Of a stretch of 64,000 bases of DNA, positions 1 to 11,756 are shown piece after piece (position 1 is the first letter of the stretch; every line of letters begins with the position of its first letter). The DNA comes from Colius striatus (lineage: Eukaryota > Chordata > Aves > Coliiformes > Coliidae): positions 34,687,298-34,751,297 of the forward strand of contig NC_084762.1 in NCBI RefSeq assembly GCF_028858725.1, read 5' to 3'. The notes below the pieces were generated by a model, which made no database searches, was not told the DNA's origin, and was given only the letters and a program-made list of their open reading frames with translations. The translations under genes and the position numbers were made by a program.

Positions 1-3000
1 AAATGTTGGCCTTCACAGGTTTACTGATTTATAAAGACTTTCATGAACATGTATACAGAACTGAATGATGAAACTTTAAGATTTTACTATTTTTTCTGAA
101 GTTAATATATACCACAATTTATCAATATACTGACTTTAATTCCAAACTCATTGATTCATTGAATATTGCTGTTCCCCAGTGGAGGTGCTGATAGTAAGTT
201 TTAAAAGTGTTTGCAAAGATGTCTTAATCAGTTTGTTTCCATTTGCTTTGTTTCTTCTTGGAAAGTCAGCCTTATGTACACAAATAACTAGCTTATTAAA
301 TTTTTTTCCTGTTTTCCATTTTAAGCATTTTTTTTCCCTTGGCATGTCAGCTATCCAGTTTACATCATCTTTCTTGGTGATGCATCAGATCTCAGTGTTT
401 CCACAGCTATGTAAGTTCTGCAACAATAGAGTATTCTTCATACTTTCTTCATTTTAGAAAAATGACATTTTTCTAAAACACTGAACACTTTGTTTAGTCT
501 CATCCCACTAAACAAAGACAGCAATTTCTGCAATATTTAAGTAGATACCTTTTTCACTTAAATATTGCCATCACCCCTTTGCTTTGTGGTAGTCATTTAC
601 ATGCACAAACAAACATCCTCATTTAGCTACAAGAAGTATTAGTGCAGAGATAATATATCTGTACACAGTGTTTTTCTTCCAATATTTTGCGTTCCTCTCA
701 GTTTGATTACCAGTTTTAAGAAAAGAAATCTTCAAAATTGGTTCGAGTCAAGATAAAGTGGCAGAAAAAAGATATTTAGTCTAACAAATTGTTCTTTCAG
801 CTATTTAGCTATATCACTAAACCCTTATCCTGGACTTCCATAAAAAAAATAACAAAAAGATTTCTTCCTAATATTTGATCTTTTGAAAAACTTTGCCAGC
901 TATTTGGACTGCTTAATATTGGCTCCATAAACTTGCCACAGCTGTAAGTAACATCAGAGGTGCTCTGGCACCATGGTTGTATTCCTTAACTCGATGAGCC
1001 TCATACCTCTTGGTAGTCTTCATCAGGATATTTTGGACTACCAAAAAGATCACGTGTGTTATCTTTATGGCATGCATGCCATCAGCAGTGTGTATGACAC
1101 CTGGAGATCTACAGGGACACCAAAACAACCCCAAGAAAGGTCACTGATTGGACTTGCACACTGTTGAAAACAGAAATCATCTGAGGCCACAGGAGGTCAT
1201 TCCAGTTTATTTAGCATTCCGTATCTCTAAACTGCTTCACTACAAATGAAACTAACTTTTTTTTCCCCCCCTTATTGGTGCTGCTTATAGCAACGTTTTT
1301 TATACACTGGAAGATTTACAAGTTCATCCTCCAAACTTGTATAATGAAGTTGATGGTATACTTGTAAAGCCTCATCATTTCCTACAGTACTGCTGTTACT
1401 CGTGCCTTTGTTTCACCTTTTCTAGGAAAGGCATTATTTGGAAAAGACTTTGAGTTTAATCTCTTCAAGATCTTCTTTTTCATCTTATCCTATCAAATTA
1501 CTTGTATCCATTTATTTTATGGGCATCATTTTTATCAAGCTGATATTACACAGGAAGGAATTAAAACAGAAAACTGTAAGTTGTGTTCCTGTTGAAATGT
1601 ATCTCAGCCTCAAATCTTCCTTTAGTCTTTAAAGAGTCCATAAGCTCCACTGATATGGCACTGGCTGCTGGTATAGTGTGCTACTACTGCAAAGCATGTA
1701 ATTTATTTAGGTATCATAATATGGATTAAAGAGCTCATTTTAGACTCCTACTCTCTAAAAATCTGTATTTATATACTTGTACCAGTGTCCATTACCAAAA
1801 CAGTGGACATGTATAAATGGTAGTAGCTTGTATGTAGAAGAAAACACCTGGATATGATAACTAGGGTGAAAAAAGCAAACATTCATAAGTATAGTTCTTC
1901 CTCTTGCTCAATTTGCAGTACAGAAAATGTTAGGGTTTCTTCCTTGAAACAACCTTGTGTCCACAAACATAGTCACTCTGTGCTTTACCAAGTGACAACT
2001 GTTCATTAGCCTCATAATATCAAAGTATTCTTCACATAGGCAGGAAAACTAGCTAGTAATAAGTAAATTTTTTAATTAGCCTGTTTGACAATGACAAGTC
2101 ACAGCATTAAACAAAATAAATACTGCTTATTTGACAGATACATCCAATTAATCATTTTTCCCATAGAATCAGTAAAGCCTGGCCTATGAATGATTTTCAT
2201 TGGATCTTATGCTCAGCAGATCTTCATTCCATGGAATAGACACTAAGTTCTCTACCTTCTGTTTTCTACTCAAGCCTGAGTTCTCTCTGAATTATGATTT
2301 TTTAAAAAATCTGTTATATTTTCTTTCCCTTTTTTTGGTGCTATGTATCTTCCCTTTTTAAAGTGTACCTCCTCTTACTGCCATCTTCCTTTGTAGTACC
2401 AGTTAATATATTTTAAATTTTCTGTTTATTATTTTTTCAGTTTAACTCTGTCAATTAAAACAGTTTCCTAGTAGTAACTAGAGCTTGTCACAACTCACCA
2501 GGAATGTGGTAGCCTGCTATCTATAGACTGCCTATTCTTTTCCCTTCAAGAGGCAGCTTTATTATTTAAAAAAATCCAAAATACAAAGAAGCTGTATGGT
2601 TTGTATTATGACAGAGATTGGAGAATCTCTCAAAATCCACACAGTAGTATAACTTGTGAAACAGCTATACATATTTACTCCTGCTTCTAGATGGCATATT
2701 TTTTAGAAGACATTTATATGAAATACATTGTGAAATACCGAATAATTAGCAACAGAAGAGATCACAGTTATACCTGGAAGTATTGTTAGGCAGCCAACAA
2801 CACCCATCTGAAGACTCAACTTTGGTCATTTACGATTTTGCCAAATTGAAGTAATTTGGGAAAACAGTTTATTTGGGCTATGCCCTTCACTACTGCCTCC
2901 AAAACATTGTTTAAGCTATTTCTTATACTAGAATTTTACAGAAAGTTTCTTTCTCCATGTAAAAACAAATATGCAAACTTAAATTTTACAATGTACATCT

Positions 3001-6000
3001 TAAAATTCATATTGTTAGTATTGTTAGTATTTAGAATTTAGATCTACCATGCAGGCTAAAATTAACATTCAGTTGAATTTTCCTATCATACTTTATGTTT
3101 GCTTTGGCCAACAAATGGAAAGCTTGACATAGTTAACTGTAGAGTTGATGCGAGATGAAGTTTTCAGCATTGGCTGAGGAGGGAATATAGTAATTAACCT
3201 GCTCAAGCCCCTTTGAAATTTCCAGATAGTCTTGTATCTGAATGCTTGGAGCTTGTGGCTTATCAAAGTTGAGTCTTGGTGAGTTGAGGCTGCAAAGATT
3301 TGAAGACTGTTATATGGGGAAAAAAAATTAATCATAGAAATAAGAATCTATAATTGATAGGTTGTGAACAATCTGTCACTGTTTATAAAGACATTCCCAG
3401 CAGTTACTGAATATTGTTTTAATAGGCATCCTTCTGTATAATTCTTATTTTCAATCTTTTTCATAGTCGGTCCAAATAGTGGTTTTTTATTATGATTAAA
3501 TTTGTTAGGTGTATAAATCTAAATCACTTCCTGATTTGATTCACCTCCCTATCTACCATGTCTGAATTTGAGATGAACTCTAGTATTAAGGAATACAGTA
3601 CAGCACACACTGTAAAAGAATGAACTGGTACTGAAAGCACATCTCTTTCTACTGGAGTGCTTACCCCATACACAAGTCAACACATACCTGTCTGTCAGAT
3701 GTGATCAACAAGGATAGACATTCTCTGGCACACGTTGGAATATTATCATGCTCATCTTTAAAAAGGCCTCTGACGTTCATGCTTTCTGGACCTGCTTCAT
3801 TGTAGTGAAGCAACAGCCTACAAGGGTTCTGCATCCTCCTTCTTAAAAACAAACTGTACCGGAGCAAATAATTTCCTTTTGCTGTTCACCTTCAATTTGC
3901 TCAATTAAACACTTTGCCAATGTAGAATTTCTGGGAGAGAATGTTACACATTGATAACTCTAGCTAAAGTCAGTAGCAGAACAAAGTTATGTGCACTCAT
4001 TTACAAACACTGTAAGCATAGCTGATAGAATTCCTTCTTATATACATTGCACTAGCTAATTAATCTGCCCCAACCAAAAGAAAAGACAGGGGTTAGCACT
4101 CTGCCATGTATAAAAGAGAAAAGTATTTCCCAGTGGGGAAAAAAAAAGAGAAGGCAGTGCAAACAAGCACATGTCCTATAATCAGGCTCTTTGCATAGAT
4201 TTGTACTGAAAACTGCTTGTTTTCAAATCCCTCTGGACTATGCAATAGTAAACCAGAAAAATGGTACAATTTCCTGTCCTATCCTGAAGTCAAAGCCCAG
4301 TTGCAAAATGTAATTGGTTTTGTAGAAGGAGAGGAAACAGTGGGAATGGGAAGACCCTAGGTCAGTTATTAGAAATGGTCTCTGATTTTTATAGGCTGAT
4401 ACTGCTGCAGCTGTATTCAGGCATTCTGCAGTATGTTTTATCTGTGAGACTAGTTGACTCTCTGTTACTGGAAATTCATTGAATAGAAATAAAGCAGAGC
4501 TTTGTAGATATCTGCCCACACAATGACTACAGCTTCTTCTCTCTTTAGCAATAGGAGAAAATATAATGATGGTTATCATATTTCAGGTTTAAATAACATG
4601 TTTTACTTAGTGTAAAACTGATCTGAGCACACATTAGAATCTCCTATAGAGGCATACCATATTTCGTCAGCATTCTGTGTTTTAGTTTGAAAATGCAGCA
4701 AATTCAAGAGCTAGGTGATCACAAATTGCATGTAATACAAATCTTAGCCTTTGCAGATTTTCAGGAATTACACTGTAACAAACAAAATTAGATTGTCACT
4801 ACCTTATATGACATACCTTAATACATCTTTTATTTCCCTTATAAAAATGAATTTGTAAGTTCAAATGATTGAATCTTATGATTATGCAAAGAATAATAAA
4901 TAAGTTTTTTCATTGTCGGTTCCAAGCAACTTATTGGTAAGTACACTAAGTGAATTTTTACCTTTCAAGCCCATTTTTCAATCAACCTTTTTGGAAACTT
5001 TCACTTGAAAATCTTTTTTAAAAACTGAGCAAATGCATGTTTTTTTCCATGAGGAAAAGTAAAAGGCCTTCCAACTGGACAACCCTGCATGTAACATTTG
5101 TTTCCAAGTTCAGTGGAATAGACAGAGCACTCACATTTCTGGAATAAAGATAAACCAGCATTAGAAGCAAACCAGCACTTCAACACACTGCAGGTGTTGG
5201 ATCTAGAAAATGGATATTGCAAATGGAGACACAAGGAGGCAGAACTTCCTCTGACACTGAGCTGAGAAAGGACTGCTATTTTAAAAACAGCTATACTGAA
5301 ATAAAATCTTGTGCTGATCATCCCAAAGAGAAACTCCAGTTCTGAAGAACATCCAAGATAAGAGCCAAGGTATAATAAATGCAAAGGGAAAAATTAGAAG
5401 AACAGAGGTTCAAAGTAGGTAGACTTCTGGACGTATCCATTTCTGTCCCTCTTCAAGTGAGCTTTCTGTCTGCACACAGGAGCCTTTACCATGCTCTATC
5501 ATGGCTTAAGAAAAACATGACATAAATATAATGGCCTAATAAAAAAGGGATATACATGTATCATATGTACGTATATATATGTGTGCACATGCATCTGTAA
5601 GTAATTAGTGAGAATACAGACACTTTAATTTGTATAAATGAAGAGGTATTTATACACAGGCTTGTTTTCCTTTCATTCATTAGTAAATTAACTGCACACA
5701 TTAGGTGGTTTTCTCTACTGAGTAAGTGCTAGTGAAAAAAAGAAACATGGTAATGTGCCTAATAGCACTGGAACACATCAAATATTTTTGACTAATTTTT
5801 CCATTAGCTGGAATGTTTGAGTTAAAACAAACAGAAGAGTAAAAAGTCCTTTAATCTCATGCAGCACTGCATGAGATCTGCACAAAATACCCTGTGATCA
5901 AAATACCCTGTAAGAAAAATAGATTGACAGAACTGATTAAACAGAGTCAAAACCCCACAAAATGGAGAAAACCAGTTTGAAAGTCTGTTCTGTTCATCTG

Positions 6001-6850
6001 CACAGGTCCGTGCTACCACAGCCATCTGTTTCTGAGCTTTTTCATCTTTCTCAGAAAACATGATATTGGTGGTGTCATAAAAATAATGTTCATCCCTTGA
6101 AAAATGCTTTAGGACTTGAAGAGAAAATATTTAGGTAAAGAATTTTGAACTAAAATTCTTACTTGATTATTGTTTGGTTATTTCCACTCTAAAATGTAGT
6201 ATCACTCAAACCTTTGAATACCAGTATCTTCTATAAAGAATCACTTTTCTTTCTCATTCAGGCAAGGATATACCATATTATTTGCAAGGACTGTCACTGT
6301 CTATTATATTGTCATTCATCCACTGCTGTCTTCATCCAGTTGGGAATAATAATTTGCCAGGAGAAAGACTTTCTGATGCATATTTTCAATGAGGTCATAT
6401 GCTTTAATACCCAAGGGTAATAATAAAATATGAATTCTGACAAGATTTCTGAAGAGGCTCTATCTCCTTGTGGCTGCAGAATACCTTCTCAGTTCTGAAG
6501 GTTCATGTAGAAAATAAAAATGCAATTTTTTTTAAGACTCAAGGACTTCAGAAACAGCAGCTTTTTCACTGCGTCTTCCACAAGTATTTGCTGAAGAAGG
6601 GCATATTTGGAATCCATTTTTTTCTAACTATTTGGCAGAGATCTTCTAAAGTTTAGCTACCATGACCATATAGAGAATTTGCAGCAATTGAAGTCTAATG
6701 TTGAGATTGATTACACGTAGCTCTCAGTTTGTGATATATCTCAGCACCTGCAAATAACTGTGTCCTGTTTGCCTGTGTACACACTCTGAGATTACTCAAA
6801 ACAAGAGATGATGCTCTTGGACCTGAGTCTTTGGGAAATAAAAAAAGTGT
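1..6850. other. AT-rich intergenic sequence upstream of the proposed golli-MBP promoter
   Basis: I see no coding exon, RNA gene or identifiable transposon copy here. The sequence is AT-rich with stops in all frames at the density expected of non-coding DNA. The longest open frame (127 codons, minus strand, 5001-5384) resembles no family I recognise and has no splice or promoter support. A run of alternating purines and pyrimidines lies at 5562-5594. If the gene at 37.4 kb is golli-MBP, this is the intergenic side of the locus; this placement is inference. Confidence 0.5.
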
Positions 6851-6859
6851 CAAGAACTT

Positions 6860-7648
6860 CTCCTAAAGATCTCAACCAGTTTGAGAGTTGGGCAGAGAGG
6901 AACCTTATGAGGTTCAACAAGGACAAGAGCAGAGACCTACACCTGGAGAGGAGCAACCTCATGCACCATTACATGCTGGAGACTGAGCTGCTGGGGAGCA
7001 GCTCTGCAGAGAGAGAGCTGGGAGTCCTGGTTGATAATAAACTAACCATGAGCCAGCAATGTGCCCTTGTGGCCAAGAAGGCCAATGGCATCCTGGGATG
7101 CATCAAGAAGAATGTGACCAGCAGGTCAAAGGAGGTTCTGCTCCCCCTCTCCTCTGCCCTGGTGAGGCCTCATCTGGAGTCCTGTGTCCAGCTCTGGGCT
7201 CCCCAGCTCAAGAGGGACATAGAACTTTTGGAGAGAGTCCAGTGCAGGGCCATCAAGATGATCAGGGGATTGGAACATCTCTTATGAAGAAAAGTTGTGG
7301 GATCTGGGGCTGTTCAACTTGGAGAAGACTCAGGGGGTGCTTTATCAATGCTTATAAATGCCTAAAGGGTGGGTGTCAAGAGGCCAGGTTTTTTTTTCTG
7401 TAATGCCCAGACCAGGTGTAAGGGACACTGGAACTTCCACGTGAACATGAGAAACTTCTTTCCTGTGAGGATGAGGGAGCCCTGGCACAGGCTGCCCATA
7501 GAGATTGTGGAATCTGCTTCTCCGGAGTTTTTCAAAACCCACCTGGACACGTTCCTGTGCCACCTGATCAAAGGGAACCTGCTTTAGCAGGGCTTTGGAT
7601 TAGATGATCTCTAAAGGTCCCTTCCAACCCTTACCATTCTATGGTTAT
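6860..7648 (+). mobile_element. CR1 LINE, 5'-truncated, 3' part of the reverse-transcriptase ORF plus 3' end
   Basis: The plus strand encodes a recognisable CR1 ORF2 C-terminal segment. Residue strings such as WAERNLMRFNKDKS, ELGVLVDNKLTMSQQCALVAKKANGILG, LVRPHLESCVQLWAPQ and IELLERVQCRAIKMIRGLEHL follow one another between about 6880 and 7280. After a stop near 7288 the homology continues in other frames (PWHRLPIEIVESASPEFFKTHLDTFL at about 7478-7556), so the frame is broken by small indels. The copy ends with the usual 3' signature: a 'gatgatctctaaaggtccc' stretch at about 7600 and a single ATTCTATG-type end near 7636-7645. The N-terminal half of ORF2 and all of ORF1 are missing, as is typical of 5'-truncated CR1. 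It is a dead copy. The start is approximate, because divergence before 6860 hides it. Confidence 0.93.
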
Positions 7649-10290
7649 GTGTTTCTGCAACACATAGCAACCTCAAAAGTCTTTATAACTGATTCTAAGA
7701 CTTAAATAAAAGTGTTATCATCTGGAGTTCACTGAAGGTCCACTCATAAAAAATTTCAAATGAGTTCATAATTGAGTCTAGATTATGTTTCCTCTGTGTG
7801 TAGGGTTTGATATCATTAATCTTGCATTGGCAGTCACCACTGTTTCAATGATGGTTCCTCATTACAGCATTTTGCCATTTGCCATCTTCAGTTCTTGAAA
7901 GCAAATAGCTGTTCTTTCATCTTAATTCAATACCATAATGTGGATTTTAATTAAATTGTTCTTCGAGTTTATATGACATTGCTCTGGTCACCTATCATGA
8001 GGCTTTCATATCCAAACTATAGTTTCCTTAATAATTCTAACCTATTGGCCAACCAGGTCAATTGTTTCTCATTTGAAATACTAAACAGCCAATTCCAGTA
8101 CAAAAGTACATATGAAATATTGTATTTCTGTATTTCTTCCATTCCCTTTCTCTGATTTGCATAAAGGAACACCTTATGCTTGACTCAAGCAATCTTTATT
8201 GAACAGTCCATTAAGAAAAAAAAGATCAAGATTCATTTCCCATGTCACTTGTTTCTTTACTGTCATTTACTCAGGTAGAGCTCTTTACAGCAGCCCAAAG
8301 AGCAGGCATGAAATAGTGTGTGTGTGTGTAATATTTTTAAAAGTAGTTGAAATTTTTCTATTCTCCACAAAACAGGAAGCAGACAGAAGAAGAAATTATA
8401 ACAGTTTTGTAAAGCTGGAAGCATAAGCATTGCTGATGAACATACAGACTTTGCTTCTTCACAAACAGTTTCTAGGAGCTGCCTTTCATTAGTAGCAGAA
8501 TTATAAGGGACAAATCAGAGTGGCCACATTTCCAGCTACCAATGGCATCTAGTCATTCTAGTGTTTTTACAGGTTTCATTTTTTTAATGAGTATATTTAA
8601 ATGGGTGTACTGACATCTGCCTACATACAAAAATCCTGGACCAACAAGGGAAGCTACAAACTGAAAAGCAGAGAGATGTTCAACACATCAAGAGAGAGGT
8701 GATGCAGCTGTGCCACATAACACAGCTGTACAAGGGCAATAAGTTTTTGTATTTTTGTTTCCACTTATGGTATGACAATTCACATTCAGCAGTTGTGATT
8801 CTCCTCACACCTCTACACACCTTTAGGCCCCAACAGGGTAATCATGCAGAATTGTACGTAGACTCACACATAGAGGTATTTTTTATACCTATATTAAAAA
8901 GTGTAATTTGTGTATGCACATCTGTATGCAAAGATACATTCACATGTGTAAACACATGACCCACTGCCTGCAGGATAATTATTATAGCTCAAAGCCATAT
9001 GTAAGATGGAAGTATGCAAGTCTGGGATTCTAGCCTCTCCACTATGATTTATTCATCTGCACTTCTGAGAGTACAGATGAGATTTTAGATCTGTCTTTCC
9101 TCTAAGATTTTATGCTAAAAAGGCAGAGATGACCACCTGAAGACTGAAATTGATTGTCATCTTTTAAAGTTGATAAACATTGGTTTTCTTTTGACACTTT
9201 TTTTAACAAAGTTACCATTTAAAAATAAAAATAACATGAAGCTTAACTATCGAACTCATTTAAATGTGCTCCTGAAATTTTCAAGAAAAAAATATAGTAT
9301 CTTTTTTCCCATGAAGGAGTGTGAGGGAAGACAGTGATTCAAAGCAGCATTTTCTTTATTTTCTTAATATAATCTCCCCAGACTTTGAATTTGTCATAAC
9401 AGTGACATTCTTTTCCTCTGGAATCCTTCCTTCTTTCTGTGATCTCTCTTAAACTCACACTCCAGCATTTTGTTTTCAGATTTTAGCATGCTGTACAGTA
9501 GTTTTCATTCTTAGAATAAAGACTAGCATTGCAAACTTCTTGCTTTACACTGTAAGGAATTACTGGTAAGATGTTCCTTTCATACAGTGGAAAAAAATGG
9601 AAATGGCCAAGTAACTATTTATCCATATGAACACACAGTTTATAATCTGACTCAAAATATTTTCTAAAACCTCCTCCACCTTCAATGACTAGCAAGCTAA
9701 AAAAGTGTTGTGGAATTAGTGGGTAGCTGACTTAATAACTCTCCATCTGTTGAGGTTTAAACACAATTCACTTGACAGGTGCAACAGATAAATACAGTAA
9801 TTACCACTGATCATTCCAAATAATGTGAAATATTTTTTAAAAATCTATACATTTATATATATATAAAGCTATCTATACATTTACTTCCTATTTTTGCATT
9901 TTTATACAGGGTGGAAACATATACTATTTGCCCAAAGTGGGCAAAAAAGCCAGATGGAATTCAAAAGGTAGTTTCTCTTCCCTCTAAAACCTAAATAGTC
10001 CCATCTTCACGGCTCATGCTGTGAAACATTTTCCCATGAAGGTGGCTGAAATTTGCACGTGCCTCACGCTGAGGTGACACTGAGTCACGGGGCTGCTGGA
10101 AGTGGATCTGATTGTGTGAGGTTCCCATTGAAACAGTGAGTTATGCCATGGGACTCAGGCCAAGAACTGAGCTACCCAGGTATCTGTTGCGGGTGCAGAA
10201 CGTCGACACTGAATTTGCAGGTGGGTTTTGTTTGCTGGTTTGTTTTTTTCTTTTCCCCAGGAATCAAGTTTTTTAAAATCCCGCTAGTTC
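7649..10290. other. intergenic sequence leading into the CpG island
   Basis: This stretch is AT-rich with no gene or transposon I can identify. A short (GT)n lies near 8319-8330 and a TA-rich patch near 9850-9866. Close to the island the base composition rises, and sites that could belong to a distal promoter appear: a palindromic GCACGTGC E-box at 10055-10062 and an AP-1-like TGAGTCAC near 10081-10087. These are motif matches only. Confidence 0.4.
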
Positions 10291-11079
10291 CACTAAGTTA
10301 TGGTGAAGAGCTACCGGCTCACAGCTGTCAGGCCCGAGAGGGCAGCGGGAAGGCTGGCGGCCCCGGCAGACAGGTTGTCACCGCTTGACTCGCCGAAGCC
10401 GGTGCCAAATCCAGCCCTTAGTGCCCGCCTCGCGCAGAGCAACGGGCTCCCGTTCCTCCTTCGCTCCCCGAGGTCCCTATCCCGCCCGCGCCGCCGGCCT
10501 GGTGCACGGCACAGTGACTGCCCTCGCCCGCTGCTCCTTCCTGGTTACAGGCGGCGCGGCGGCCGAGGGGCGGGCGGCGGGGAGCGGCTGCCGGGCCGCA
10601 CCTTCCGCCCAGGTACCGGGGCCAGCGCCGCGACGGCACCCGCCGGGCTTCTAGGGGAGGCTCGGGGATAGGAAAAAGAAAAGCAACACATCGAAAGCGC
10701 CGGCACCGAGCGGGTGGAAGCTCCTTCCTCGCCGGCGGGCGGAAGAAGCGCGTTTTTGCTTCCCCCCCACCAATCCATCCGTGCCTCGCCGCCGCCGCCT
10801 CTCCCGGTGGGTGCTGCCCTCTCGCACCTCAGCTGCCCCCGCTGCATGCAGCCGCCGGAGCGCCGCAGCCCAGGAGGACACGCCGGGTGCGCTGTGATTT
10901 ACTCCTTTTTAAAAATTATCTGGGGCTGGGTTTGTGCTTTTTTTTCTTCTCTCCGAGCGGCTTCGCAGAGGCGAACCATGTGGGAAATGGAGCGGGGCAA
11001 GCTTGGGGGCCTGGCGGGGCCCCCTCCCCGCCACCGGCTCCAGGGCCACGTTCACCCCGCACGCCAAGCTCCGCCGTGT

Positions 11080-11097
11080 TTGTTGTTGTTGTTGTTG
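11080..11097 (+). repeat. (TTG)6 microsatellite inside the CpG island
   Basis: Six uninterrupted TTG units lie in otherwise GC-rich sequence. Confidence 0.97.
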
Positions 11098-11396
11098 TGC
11101 TCCGGGGAAGGAGGCGGTAGAGTGAGCCGTGCACCCGGGGGGCGGGGGGGGTAGCCATTCGGCTTGCTTCTCTTCCTCTTCGCCGCCTGTGCCCGCGTCC
11201 TTCCTCCTCGGCGGGGCGGCCGCAGGGGGCTCGGCGTAGGGCGGGCGGCGCTGTGGGACACCTGGAGCAGGTGGCGCCGGCAGGGACGGGCAGCGGTAGG
11301 TGGCCCCGGGGCTCCCTCCTCCCTTTGATTCCGCCTCTAGGACAGGTACGTCCGGACTGTGTGAGCACTGCTCGGGGCGGCCCGCCACTGATCGGC

Positions 11397-11420
11397 GGGA
11401 GGGCAGGGCAGGGCAGGGCA
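11397..11420 (+). repeat. AGGGC pentamer repeat with G-quadruplex motif
   Basis: Five GGG runs are separated by one to two bases on the plus strand, meeting the standard quadruplex pattern. It lies about 50 bp downstream of the candidate 5' splice site at 11346. Confidence 0.9.
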
Positions 11421-11725
11421 GAGCCGCCCGCCGCGGGGGCAGCTGCCTAGCGGGGCGCCGCGGAGCTGTTTCCTCGCCGCCGCCGCGGGCGGGTGAGGGA
11501 CGCGGTGCCCGCCCTTAGGCGGGCGGCTGGGGGAGACGGCGGCCGCGGCGGAGCCTCTGCTGGCGCGTTACATAACCGGGCGGGGAGCGGGAGCGGGGGA
11601 GCACAGCCTGTCGTGCCCCGGCCGCCAGCGAGAAGCCCGAACTCGGTGCTGTGGGCTTCCGGTTTCACATCGTGGCCAATGCCCGGAGTTTTAAACAGAA
11701 GCAGCCAACTTCTCTTTTTGTTGAT

Positions 11726-11727
<2 letters not shown>

Positions 11728-11756
<29 letters not shown>
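11728..11756 (+). repeat. 29-T homopolymer followed by (GGTT)3
   Basis: There is an uninterrupted run of 29 T, followed by GGTTGGTTGGTT at 11757-11768, within the CpG island. No retrotransposon is recognisable beside it. Confidence 0.95.

Noticed and set aside
730..760. GGTTCGAGTC resembling a tRNA T-arm
   Set aside because: No matching acceptor, D or anticodon arms upstream; no cloverleaf can be drawn.
5001..5384. 127-codon minus-strand frame
   Set aside because: No recognisable domain, no splice signals or promoter, and composition typical of chance frames.
10714..11388. Long open frames on both strands in the CpG island (146 codons plus, 159 codons minus)
   Set aside because: Stop codons are rare in GC-rich DNA; the translations are low-complexity Pro/Arg/Gly/Ala-rich and overlap on both strands, with no family resemblance.
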